Source: Piper betle
Taxonomy: Eukaryota; Streptophyta; Magnoliopsida; Piperales; Piperaceae
DNA length: 64,000 bases
Reading direction: 5' to 3'
Assembly (NCBI GenBank): GCA_033002965.1
Contig: JAURVB010014142.1
Coordinates: forward strand, 1-64,000
This document shows, one piece after another, positions 24,173 to 35,095 of this stretch (position 1 is its first letter; each line of letters begins with the position of its first letter). The notes under the pieces were generated by a model. It did no database searches. It was not told where the DNA came from and worked only from the letters and a program-made list of their open reading frames with translations. The position numbers and the translations under genes were made by a program.

Positions 24173-26714
24173 GAGCAGAGACTGCCTCACTTAAACGATT
24201 CAAGCCACGGACTTGCTGAAGCATATATTGGCATGTTTCACCTCCGAGAAGATATCAAATCTGTCGTGGGAAGCTGCGATCAGATCCATTTATAGAAGAT
24301 GTACATAGTATGAAGCAGATTAATTATAAATAAGCAAATGAAAGTAGACGATAATCTATACTCAGAAAGGTGGCTTGTCAAATAGCAAGACTTCTCATTT
24401 TAGCTCGGGAAGCTGCAGTTTACAACTACAAAAGTAAAAACATTACAAGTATCGCTGATAAGCTTCTACAGAGATGACTTCTGGCCAGTGTCTCTTACAC
24501 TTGCGGCCTTGCCATATATTATTCTTTTTGCCTTCAGCATTCAAAAGTATTTTCCCCATTTCCAGTAAGCATGTTAAAAAAAACGCTTTGCTTTTATTCT
24601 CCATGTAATTATTGTGCTTTATTATGAGAGTACTCGACAATGTAGATCGACTCGACTTTTGACGGTGAAGTCACAAACATGCCTTAACGAAGATGCTCGC
24701 CTTTTTCTGAATTGTAAAAGTACTAAGGTAGCACAACTAGGTCCCAGAGAACAACTAATGTTGATCACTAAAATTGCTGTGAGTGCAAGTTGCATGAAGG
24801 AATCGGAGACTCGTCATTTTTAACCTCAATCGAACAGGAATTGCTGACAATATACATGTCACCTTCAAAGCTTTGAAGTAAAAATATAAGCCTCGAAGAA
24901 GGATGAAAAAGGCCATTAACTTTGCCAGAAGGTAAGGCTTCCTGTAAAGTAGCAGCTCCAAAGACCCATTAACATCAAATGGATGAGTTGCTCCTCATGT
25001 CAAACTACAATCTATGCACGTCATCTTCTAAAACCGCTGGAAAAGTAGAACAGTAAAAATGTACTTGACTCAATACACAGACCAATAAAGAGCGAAAAAC
25101 GAATGCAAATTTCAAATCGCAAGTGTACTCCAATAAATAAAATGAAATGTTGACTTCTTTCACAAGAATATATCTTTGGAAAAATTTGACACCATCAAAT
25201 AACAATCACGATTGGCTGATGATAAATTCAGTGGTGACTGCTAATAATCATTCAATTAAATATCAACAGAGATACACAATAACTGGAACTAGCAGAGAGC
25301 TCCGGGGATCGGTAACAACCTTTCAGGAAAACCACAAGCATTCGCATTTCGTAAATGTCTCCAAGAAAACCCCTTTTATCTTTTGCCAAGTAAAATTTGC
25401 AAGTAAAAAGTTCCACCAATTTATCATCATATAATACAGGTTTTAATTTTATTGTGATCTTCTTACACTATCTAGAACAAATCACCCACACTACGATAGA
25501 GAAGCTCTGAACCAGTTTATCCTTTAACACAACATAAAAAGATCAATAACATTGAAATTTAAGTAGCACGTTACAATGCAAATCAAAAGAGAACCTCAAA
25601 GATATTATTCAATCCTGCATCGAGTCGAGCCTCTCACAAAAAGAATGACACAAATTTGCTGGTCCAACTACTTTGATATGACTGAGACACTTGCACACAT
25701 TTTTTGAAGAGAATATATGCCGAACTTTCTGGGGGAAAAAAAAGCATCCCGACAAGGAGCAGGAAAGGGTGATCCTTTCTTTTCAAAGGAACTCCACAAT
25801 TATGTGGATGCCTTTATGAGAGAAACAAAGATAATGATTCTGTTTTTCTATTATTTGATAGAAACTAACAATTCTACAGGTGGCCTACATTGAGCGTCCT
25901 ACAAAAACACAGGTCCTCAAGTTCAAATACTTGGTCATCTAAATTGTAATTAGGCTAATGATGTTTTTTAGGGAGGCTATTGATGATCCTGATGATTTGA
26001 ATTAGTTATTTCTACTACATATAATATAGATAGTTTTCCATAACTGCCAAAAAAACACTAAGATTATCAATTTCAACACTAGAAAACATCAGTTAATCTA
26101 CACCTCTAGTCATAAGATAGGAATAAAAACCTAGTTTAAAAGACAACTCAGTTACTTCAGTTTTTTATCTAGTTTCAACTGCTCAAAAAGAAGAAAGGAA
26201 TCAATCAGCCTCATTAAAACAAGCCAGATAAATCAGCTCTGCTAGCAGTTTAAGGCATAATTTGTTAACGGTGTCAAATAAAGCTCATACACAGCGGATG
26301 GTGATCAACTAAGCAAACAATTTACACAAAAGCAAAACATAAAAACCACACACCAAACATTGCAGACTACATCACTCCAAACTCAAAGTCATTAAAACTA
26401 ACAAATACATCAATCCTCATATGAATGACAAACAACTATCTCAGACTCTCCACAGATTGACCATTCAATACATGATATATGTCTACAAAATTCCCAACAA
26501 ATCAAGCTCCAGTTTTCCTCAAAAAAATATAACAAGTTACCATCTCATTTTCGATGATAAGCACGCATCATATTCCTTATTCAACATTACACATTAGCAA
26601 AATTCAGTGCATAGTTCATAGATTTTTTTAAAAAAAAAACAAAAAGGCGACAACTTTCATGGTTTTGCAACTAGAACTAGAAAGTAGAAAGAAAGCCGCA
26701 ACAATTATCGATCA
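24173..26714. repeat. Segmental-duplication flank between YSL and S40, copy II
   Basis: AT-rich, conserved with 3603-5219 and 41612-43686. The right end should be the 3' UTR of the S40 gene on the minus strand. A small open frame at 25147-25434 is conserved in copy III but resembles no protein I know. I treat it as non-coding. Confidence 0.65.
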
Positions 26715-27321
26715 TTAGTCAAGAAAACCAGTCTTCTGAAAAACAGCATTTCTCACCCGGCGGAGATCGCGGCCTTTGAGCGTCCTCCCCACGCCCTCGA
26801 ACACCGAGAAGGTCGTCCCCTTGTGCAACCTCGCCACTATCTCGTGCGGCGGCAGCATCACCTCCCCTCCCCGTCCCCATCGCCGTTCTCATCCTCGTCC
26901 TCATCCTCGTCCCAAATCCCCAACCTCCCCGACGACAGCGCCTTGGGCCAGACGGGGACGTTCACCGGCGCCGACTTCCCGGACGAGGCCGACCCGGAGC
27001 TGCCGGACCGGAGGACCGGGACGGGGGGATGGCGCGGGCGGCCGAGGCCGCCGCGGAAGGGTCGAGGGAGGGTTTGCGGCGGACGAGGGGGCGGCGGTCG
27101 TTGGAGAGCGCAGCGGAGATGCCGGGCCGGTTGGGGAGTAAGTGGGAGGCCGGCGGCGGCGATGCTGGTGAGGGCGGCTGGTCGTCGGCGGGGGAGGAGG
27201 GGGACCAGACGACGTCGGATTCGTCGAGCTCGATGGCCGGGGCCGGCGGGTGGTGGTGGTCGGAGGGCGGCCGGAGCACGGCGAGATATCGGCCGGCGAC
27301 GGCGGCGTCTCGGGTGACCAT
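26715..27321 (-). CDS. S40 / DUF584 senescence-regulator protein (two apparent 1-nt frameshifts)
   Basis: Small plant nuclear regulators of the S40 family are linked to leaf senescence and stress. On the minus strand ATG is at 27321-27319 and TAA at 26717-26715. The N-terminal part has the [10 protein letters not shown] signature, the centre [11 protein letters not shown], and the C-terminus [27 protein letters not shown] and KTGFLD. These three parts lie in three frames. The length of 607 nt plus two bases gives exactly 203 codons. Both breaks fall in G/C runs: the G6 at plus-strand 27023-27028 and the C4 runs at 26864-26872. The gene is intronless and very GC-rich. It is either a recent pseudogene or, more likely, intact with homopolymer consensus errors. 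Its counterpart in copy III is deleted. Confidence 0.85.
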
Positions 27322-27367
27322 CGGGGCGGCGGCGATGAGAGGAAGAAGGTGGATCCGATTTGGCGGA

Positions 27368-27442
27368 AAGACACGTGGCCGGTGGTGGTAGGAGGGCGTG
27401 CGAAACTTTCGGGCACGTGTGTGGCGTGGAAGGGTATATAGT
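27368..27442 (-). promoter_or_regulatory. S40 promoter: two CACGTG G-box/ABRE sites and a TATA box
   Basis: Reading toward the S40 start on the minus strand there is a TATATACC box (27433-27440), then CACGTG at 27414-27419 and CACGTG at 27372-27377 within GGCCACGTGTC. The latter is a classic abscisic-acid response element context. The TATA box is about 115 bp upstream of the ATG. That would place the G-boxes near or downstream of the transcription start, so they may act within the 5' UTR. ABA control fits a senescence gene but is inferred. Confidence 0.5.
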
Positions 27443-28706
27443 CGATGGTTGGATTTGGGGCGTGGGGCCCATGAATATGAGAGGTTGAGATTCTTATCTT
27501 TCTGACCAATGATTGAGGGTATATATAAAGTTTATGATTCTGGCTTATCTTAGTCTTAGTTTTATTAGACCAACTTGATTAAGCTTTTTGATTGCTTTTA
27601 TGACTATTATTAATATCTTGTTATTGCCCGCATATTCCTCAGTGTTTTTAATTTCTTACATTCTTTACTCAAACAGTTTATGTCTACTATTCACATTTAG
27701 AAAATTAAGTATTTCTTTCTTTCTTTCTTTTTTTCTTGGACTATGTATTTCTTTTCAAGTATATATACTTTGGCATCACCTTTGTAAAGATAACAATGTA
27801 GAGTATCAATGAAATCAAGGGAGATGATATGGCTAATTTTTTCCTTTTTTAAGGTCTAATTAATTAAAAACATGAGATCGTGGGGCTAAAACTTGGTGTA
27901 GGCCTTTTAAGTCTCGAGCAAATGGGTGCATGCATCTTCCTGCCTACCCTTTTTAAGAGTTGTAATCAGCTAAGGTTATTAACGGCAAGGCCCAATCAGT
28001 TGTTTACAAAATAATACCCATTAAATATTTTTAATTAATTAGTGTTATCATTCATACATCTTTACTAATTTATTTGGTCTTACAGCTAACTCTAAAGACC
28101 TTACAGTTCCTCTTTAAATAGTTCTTAGTCTCTTTTTAAATAACAATTTAGTCTAAATACAATATGATAAACAAAGTTATTTATTTAAAATAGCTTACCT
28201 AAGCTAAAGATATATAGATATATCCTTATTAATACACTAAATCTTACCAATAGATATTAGATTATTAGATGTCAAATTAATTTGACAATATTATAGATTC
28301 TATTATTCATATAAAGACTACACTAAATGCATCAAAATTTGTGTCTTATTTAAATTAAATTAAAGTTAAATTACACTACGAGCTAAAATTGATGTTGCAT
28401 GCTTAAAACACTATCAAATACTACTTAATTTATATTTGATGACCGTTATTGTTGGGGACGTAGGGCCTTCATGTTATCAGATATGAAGTTAAGTTAATAA
28501 AATAAATTATAATATATCCATGATTTTAACTTCAGGACTGAATTAATGCTAACTGTGTATGATGATGTATATATAAAGATCAAGCCGACACATATTTTAA
28601 CAGGTTACAAATTGTAGTTTTAATTAATCCAATAATAATTTACTGGAATATGGTTATAAGACCCAATCATACATAATCAATTTATCGCCCATTAAATATC
28701 ATCATA
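27443..28706. repeat. AT-rich duplicated region, copy II (pairs with 43772-45048)
   Basis: Colinear with copy III. A TTTC-rich tract lies near 27713-27733. No gene or RNA recognised. Confidence 0.6.
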
Positions 28707-28714
28707 GTTTAACA
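28707..28714. repeat. 8-bp target-site duplication, left (GTTTAACA)
   Basis: GTTTAACA precedes the TAGGGTTGC terminus. The same 8 bp follow the element at 29335-29342. Confidence 0.88.
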
Positions 28715-29334
28715 TAGGGTTGCTAATTGAGCGAGCCAGCTCGTGAGCATTTAGCGTTCGGCTCGGCTTGACTCGACTCGAAACTCGACATTTAAATGCT
28801 CGACTCGAACTCGACTCGAACTCGACTCGAACTCGAATCTTACGAGCCGAGCTTGAGCAAGGTTGTGTTCGACTCGACTCGACTCGGTTGTAACCTCGAA
28901 CTCGACTCGTAGTTCGACTCGAACTCGACTCGACAAAATAATATAATAATATAGTCTTTATATTATATTTTATTTATATATATATGAAATATAATAACAA
29001 AGAAGCAAGATAGTTGAGATGGCAAGTATTCACCTTGATGACTTCAAGGTTGTGGGTTCAAACCACAATGGCCTCACTTTTTTTTAAAGTGAGGTACTTT
29101 TGACTTTTAATCGAGCTTGATTTCGAGCTGGCGAACGAGCTCACAAAAATTAAACAGTTTAAGTATATTCGAGCTCGAGTCGAGCTCGAACACATAAAAA
29201 GTATTCGAGTCGAACTCGAGCATGTATGTCCAAAACTCGTTCGATCTCGAGTCGAGTTCGAACGAGTTTCGAACTATTCGAGCCGAGTTTGAGCACATGT
29301 TCAGCTCGGCTCGCTCGCTCAATTAGCACCCCTA
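28715..29334. mobile_element. hAT-type MITE with CTCGA subterminal arrays (620 bp)
   Basis: Termini are TAGGGTTGCTAATTGAGCGA and, inverted, TAGGGGTGCTAATTGAGCGA. They are flanked by the 8-bp duplication GTTTAACA, which is diagnostic of hAT elements. Both subterminal regions are packed with CTCGACTCGAACTCGA-type repeats in inverted orientation, as expected for transposase-binding arrays. There is no transposase, so it is non-autonomous. Copy III keeps the empty site at about 45038-45050 with a single GTTTAATA. The core carries a tRNA-like segment. Confidence 0.9.
29001..29078 (+). other. tRNA-like (SINE-type) segment inside the MITE
   Basis: An A-box-like TAGTTGAGATGG (29011-29022) and a B-box-like GGTTCAAACC (29055-29064) are separated as in tRNA-derived promoters. 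The B-box sits in a T-arm-like hairpin, TGTGG-GTTCAAA-CCACA. The acceptor stem does not pair, so this is not a functional tRNA gene. A related segment is in the MITE at 56165-57025. Confidence 0.6.
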
Positions 29335-29342
29335 GTTTAACA
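29335..29342. repeat. 8-bp target-site duplication, right (GTTTAACA)
   Basis: Perfect copy of 28707-28714, directly after the terminal CCCTA. Confidence 0.88.
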
Positions 29343-30095
29343 ACTCGAAATTCGAACTCGACTCGGTATGTCATGAAGTGTAGTCAATTTAGAGTCGACT
29401 CTGATTCGACTTGGAGTCATTTATATTAATTTTTTAATTATGTAAATAATTAATTATATAAAATTAGTATATATTTAATTTTTGACACTTGAAAATTGAT
29501 AAATATAGGATTTACTAACTTAAAAATATTGATATAGCTAATCTATACAAAAGATACTATGTTTTAATAACTTTTATTAGTGAAATCGGGGAATCAATTG
29601 AAAATCAGTCAATATGAAATTATTTATAATGTTTGACCGACAAGCTACGAAGTGGAGTCAACTAGAGGATTTTTCGAACCGACTCAGACAATTTTAAAAT
29701 TATGAATATCATAAGTGGTAATTTTAAAATTCAATTAATAAATAAGGACTATTACTCATATATATCCAAAATACTCATTGGGTCATACAACTAATATTAG
29801 CTGGATGATCACCTTGATAGCTGATCATAATTTGACGTTTTAATAGTCAATCGTATAATATGAACGCATGCCATAGCATTATAAATTAGCTTAAAAAAGT
29901 CAAATTAAATTCATAATGGGATCAAACTAACCTAAAGCTAACATTATAGCTTTAGTATGTTAACCTAAAGCTTAACATACTAGCAGTCAAGCTTTATTTG
30001 TCAAAAGAAATAGAACAAATTTGTTCTAAAGTAGTGGCAGTTAATTAAGTGATCACCACGCGACACATATATTATATCAAAGCTTATAGATGATA
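29343..30095. repeat. End of the duplicated unit, copy II (pairs with 45049-45773)
   Basis: The left part (29343-29690) contains sparse GAACTCGACTCG motifs shared with copy III and may be an older, worn relative of the neighbouring MITE. Homology with copy III stops at AAAGCTTATAGATGATAA. No gene seen. Confidence 0.6.
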
Positions 30096-31804
30096 ATAAC
30101 TAATAAGGTAGCATGAAGTTCATATACAGAACATTTTGGAGCGCAGAAGCACTTAGAGCAAACCGTATTTTAGTGCTTACAAGTCCTTCACAACCACAAA
30201 CAATCACAAGATTACAATGGAATTAAGAGTCAGAAACGCCAAAGTTGCAGCATTTTCAGAGGACGTACGCATGATAGGCATCTTCACGAACAGCAAAATG
30301 TCTACTGAGAAGTACTAGTTGCAGCAACTGAAATTAAAAAAGAAAAAAGAAAAAAGAAGTAACTGATTTTAAATTTCTTAAAGATAGGTGACCTATCCAA
30401 TGCTTCGAAACCATTTTTCCTCCAGATAAACATCTAGTGTGGTGAGTATGAATACCTATATATAAAACAAATGAAAAATTAAAATAATCTACAACCAGAT
30501 GTCAATTGAAGAAGATAAATGGATGCATACCATTTACTAAAAAGTAAAAGATAAAAAAAGGCCATTGGCTAGAAAGATTTTAGAGTGGTCAATTATTGCT
30601 TAACTTTTCTTTTCATTCTAGAATAGAATAACTGAATCTAATTCACTAAAAAATATATGAGATTTGCTGCACATAAAAACACTTGATACAGATTGTAAAA
30701 TTAAAACTAGTTGATAGGTTAATTTCTCAAAAGTGTCAATAAATTGAAATATGAAAGTAGAGATTGTAGGAAAGTAGTTGACCACTAATTTAAATCTTTA
30801 TGAGTTATTAAAATAGGAACGTATGCAAAGCGGTTAATTAATCTCTTGTAAGATGCACCATGAAAGAAGACAACTTTCAAGCATCTGTAGATTATGTCAC
30901 TGCTATCGGCGGCGGTGGCCACCTCGCAGATGGCTCACTTGCCGCCGCGAGAGTTATCCTTAGGCCTTCATGCCCGCACATGATCCACATCAGCGGCAAA
31001 CCCAACACATCCGCCAAAATGAGGCCCTCTTGCTGACCACTTCTTCTCATTCCACCCTGCTAGTCCATCGATGCCGAAGAATGCGCAGACTGTCCCTGGC
31101 ATCGCCGTTGCCGAGATACCTCCGCTACTGACATGATGTAATAATGTAAAGCCTCGAAACTTTGAGTAGCAACGTCAGGAGACCACAAGAGTGCGGGGAT
31201 TGGCAGGTTTTCCCGGGAGTGGATTCTTTGGCTTTTAACACCACAAAATCTGGGTTGGGTTAAGTAGTTCACTTATTATTATTAAATAGCTGAGTTGCGT
31301 TTGGGAATTGGGCTGACGGTTCACTTATTATTTTATCTCAGAGCAGAGCGTCCAAGTAGTTGTGTGACCACAGAAAATTTTCCTTTCCTGGTCAAACAAC
31401 CACCAAATTTTGGAGGTCAATAGTGTGACGGCCTTATCACGCCGAGGTGGTAGCAGAAAATGTGAGAAGACAGAAGATAAGAATGTCACGGCCGTGGAGG
31501 TGGAAGAGATGGCGATGTTGGATTCGTTTGACCGGCATTAATTCAATCGAGTAGGAAATAAGCGGCTGTGCTTCCCCCGGTTGCATCCAGCCCTGCTCTT
31601 CCTTCCTCTATCTCTTTACTGCTCGTGGTGGGTAAGTGGCGAACTGTCGCGAAGACCAGACTTTAATTATCCCACGCCCATGGCCACTCTCAGCACAGGT
31701 GTTTTTACTTTTTCTTTTATCATTATATTCTTGGTGCCCGTCAAGAAGAGCAGCCGGGTTTTTGTTGGCTAGCGAAGCCAATGTCCAGCATGGGTGTACC
31801 GTAG
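30096..31804. other. Intergenic stretch; GC-rich islet at 30900-31140 unassigned
   Basis: AT-rich to about 30890. A GC-rich islet at 30900-31140 (GGCGGCGGTGG, GCCGCCGCGAG) looks like a fragment of a coding exon, but neither strand gives a family I recognise. From about 31300 the sequence should be the upstream region of the S-domain receptor fragment. Confidence 0.4.
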
Positions 31805-33117
31805 ATGGCTATCTCGGCGTTCCTCATCATCCTTTACTCCGTCGCCATCACCCATCTCCCCGTTTCCGCCGGGGAAGGCGACACCTTAGCCACCGGTCAG
31901 TTGCTACGCACCAACCAGACCCTCACTTCCACCAAAGGCGCCTTCGCCCTCGGCTTCTTCGACTCCCCCGACTCTACTACTCATGGCCACCGCTTCTACC
32001 TCGTGGAAGGTGAATGGGCTTGTGTCGTGGAGGAGCCCCGACGACCCTTCTCCGGGGGACTACTACTTCGGTCCAGACCCGGCTTGGCCGGTGCAGTCGA
32101 TCATATCTCGCGGTCGAGGGTCGGCGAAGGTGTGGAGGAGCACCATGTGGAACAACAAAGTGTCCAGTGACGTGACGACTGTGAGCGGGGCGAGATCCTT
32201 TGCCATGTACCTCACCGTTTTCACTGTTGGGGAAGAGATGATATGGACACAGTCCATCTCCGATGCGTCGTTGGTGTGGAGGTTTCATCTCAACAGCTCC
32301 GGCTTCTTGGAGATGCTAGTGTGGCTGCCAGAGGCGGGTACTTGGGACGTGCCTTGGGGCAGGCCAAAAGGTACCTCTGCGGTCCTAATGGGGTCTGCAC
32401 CATGAACAAGCATCCCCAGTGTACATGTTTGACGGGGTTTCGGCCAACGAGGGAGGCCGAGTGGAATAGCGGCAACTGGTCTGCCGGCTGTGAGAGGCCG
32501 AGCGGTGGTATGGAATGTGGCGAAGGGGATGGCTTCCTGAGGGTTGGGCCGGTCAAGTTGCCCGACTTCCCCATCTCCAAGCTGAATTTGAGTGCTCTTG
32601 CATGTGCCAGCCAGTGTTTAAGGAATTGCTCCTGCAGCGCCTACTCATATGCCAATGTCAGTTTGGACCCCTCTCCAAGGTGTTTGCAATGGACTGGGAG
32701 GCTGTTGGACATTGAGGATAATTTCACTGGCAGTGGGCAGGATCTCTATATTCGACTATCCAAAGATGAATTGGGTAAATCTATCTACTTTTCTTGAGTT
32801 TTTATCATTCTTGTTGACTTAGGTATGCAATCGGTATTAATCTAAACATTAGCTTCCTTCATGTCTCTGCAGATCCATTGACAACAATCTCCAAGAAAAG
32901 CAAAAAATTGGTTTCTATTCTTGTGACTACCATATGTGGCGGTGTGATAATATTCAGTGTCCTTGTCTATCTGCTGTGGAGAAGATTTAGAAATCAAGGT
33001 ACTAATATTGTTGGACATTTTAATGTGCACCGACTTTATTTCCTTTTTTTTAACATGGTTGGCATTAGAAATCAAGGTACGAATATTGCTCTGAAGAGAT
33101 TTAAAGACTCTGAATGT
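31805..33117 (+). pseudogene. G-type lectin S-domain receptor-like kinase, ectodomain and TM only
   Basis: S-domain receptor kinases are plasma-membrane receptors. From ATG 31805 there is a signal-peptide-like start, then the B-lectin opening (GDTLATGQLLRTNQTLTSTK, FALGFFDSP). A deletion of the second half of the B-lectin domain near 31985 changes the frame. The S-locus glycoprotein block follows (VSWRSPDDPSPGDYYFGPDP), then in the original frame EGF (YLCGPNGVC, CTCLTGF) and PAN (CLRNCSCSAY). An intron with good borders (32775-32872) precedes the TM exon (32873-32998; VVTTICGG-like VTTICGGVIIFSVLVYLLW). The kinase domain is absent. The sequence passes into an NLR tail repeat at about 33118. 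Confidence 0.85.
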
Positions 33118-33551
33118 TTTGAACTGCCCAAAACTGGAGCAGCAGATCAAACAACACAGGAAAGATTGGCTTCCTAAAGCGCAAATTTCATTGATGTACC
33201 AAAAATGTGTAGCTTTGCTTATTTTGCAATGAGGCAATGTAGTGCTGCTAATTTGGACCGTGAATCTACGTTGTTCACTGGTAGTGATTATTTACGCGTT
33301 AGAGTTAAGACTGCTGAACTTCTACTGATTTTTCTCTCCCTTTTGTTTGGAACTGCCCAAAACTGGAGCAGCAGATCAAACAACACAGGAAAGATTGGCT
33401 TCCTAAAACGCATTTTTATTGATGTACCAAAAATGTGTAGCTTTGCTTATCTTGCAATGAGGCAATGTAGTACTGCTAATTTGGACGGTGAATCTACGTT
33501 GTTAACTGGTAGTGATTATTTACGCGTTAGAGTTAAGACTGCTGAACTTCA
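33118..33551 (+). repeat. Two tandem 229-bp copies of the CNL 3' tail
   Basis: GAACTGCCCAAAACTGGAGC starts at 33121 and again at 33350, a period of 229 bp. Both resemble 17266-17480 at the 3' end of the CNL. The units encode, in part, the ..CPKLEQQIKQHRKDWLP end motif. They sit directly after the receptor fragment, creating a receptor/NLR junction. A third, worn copy is at about 34101-34215. Confidence 0.85.
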
Positions 33552-34288
33552 GTTGGATCCGAACCGAGTCCGACCCATTCCTGTTGGCCATTGAAGCGGA
33601 ATACCCTTAAAATATTCGGTTCAATTGGATTAATTCAGGACTAGGTTTTTTATTATGTTTCGAAATTTCATTTAAAAGATTTGATTCTTTTATAATTTAC
33701 AACAATCAAATTTTTATTGTGTTTTAACAAAATTAATTGTATTCTCTAGGCATGTGTAATGCATTCATTTAATATTTAAAATAAACAACAAAGAAATTTA
33801 ATAACTTGATAAAAAATAATTTCTTTTAAAATAAATAGTTTTTAGGACATGCACAGGAGCAGTGGTTGCCTAAGAAATTAGTAATTTTTGAAATATCTAA
33901 AATAGTAATTACAAATATATTTGTATTGTGATTCCATACTCTCTCAAAGGATTTGCTCTCCCATTTTTGTCTCCCTTACCCCATATTAATTTGTCATGGT
34001 TTCTCCTTTTTTTCTTCTTTCTAATCTATGCTATGAGGTAAGTTCACACCAGCTGACCACCATTTGTCCAAACCAAAATTTGAAGGAAAAAATCCAAATT
34101 CGGAGCTTCTAGTGATTTTTCTCTCCTTTTGTTTGGCTAAAACACATTTTATTGGGTGAAGCGCTACTACTTAGAACCAAAAATGTCTAGCTTTGCTTAT
34201 TTTGCTCATTTTGCCTTCAAGATGATTCATGATTCCACGTTATCTTTTCTACCTGGCAAAAAGAACACTATAAGACCCTGGAGTCTAC
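33552..34288. other. AT-rich spacer with a worn third tail-repeat copy
   Basis: 34101-34215 keeps TTCTAGTGATTTTTCTCTCC and AAAATGTCTAGCTTTGCTTA-like text that matches the tail repeats. The rest is AT-rich. No gene seen. Confidence 0.5.
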
Positions 34289-35095
34289 GAGTCTTCGACC
34301 CCAAAGTATCTCACTATTATTTGATCGATTCATATTTTGGGCGGCTTTCTCTTCTGCTCTTTTGTTTTTTATCATATGGGCAACTCCTTTGATCTCTTCC
34401 ACAGCCGCCCACTAATTGACTGTTGAATATCTACAACTTCAATGCCATGGCCTGGTCATAATGATATTTTAATTGGGAAAGTCACGCTAGAAGCCTACAA
34501 CTAATCGACTTCCAATATAACCATCTACTGAAAACATTAAATTAATGGAAAGTGTTGGACAAATGACCATGAACAATCTAATCAACCAGCCTCGCTTGTC
34601 CAAGGTACAAAGATTAAGACTTGAAAAAGCAACTCAGGCATAGAGTACGGACATTAACCAGGTTTTCGCTTGACATATGTAGATAGCTCATCATGCATAA
34701 GCAACACAAACTCAACCTTCTCAAATGCAAGAAGAAACCAAATGGCCAGCACAGTGCCGGCCAGAGCAGATAATCCTTGACCTCAAATCTTTGTTGTGAG
34801 CAATAGCTAATGTTTGTTTTGTGAGTCTTAAACTAGTCAGCTATGCTTAAGTCACCCCTTTCTCTACCACCCACATTCACAAGCCAAATCAACAAAATCA
34901 TTGTATAGAATGCAAAATGACATCACAGAGAAGAAAGCAACCAACCAAGTCAACAAGATGGTATGGTTCCAATGATCATCAGACCTTTTGAGAGCGTTCA
35001 CATCTAAAACTATGACAATTTTGATCCCCAACAAATACCAAGTAATTGAAGTGGATAAGAGAAGGAGAAAGAAGAAGTAGAAGTCCTAGGACAAG
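34289..35095 (+). promoter_or_regulatory. Duplicated upstream region of MOCOS-like copy II
   Basis: Colinear with 58983-59827 upstream of the intact gene and so expected to hold the promoter. I do not see a clear TATA box. One block present at about 59466-59515 is missing here. Confidence 0.5.

Noticed and set aside
25147..25434. Small plus-strand gene conserved in copies II and III
   Set aside because: Conservation follows from the recent duplication. There is no family match or codon signature, and copy I has indels that break it.
26776..27509. Several long open frames on both strands in the GC-rich region
   Set aside because: They are alternative frames of the S40 gene on the minus strand and its 5' UTR. 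Only the frame pieces with S40 motifs were kept.
28751..28936. Minus-strand frame rich in Arg/Glu/Val/Ser repeats
   Set aside because: Produced by the CTCGA subterminal arrays of the MITE, not a protein gene.
29003..29078. A functional tRNA gene
   Set aside because: A- and B-box-like elements are present, but the acceptor and anticodon stems do not pair.
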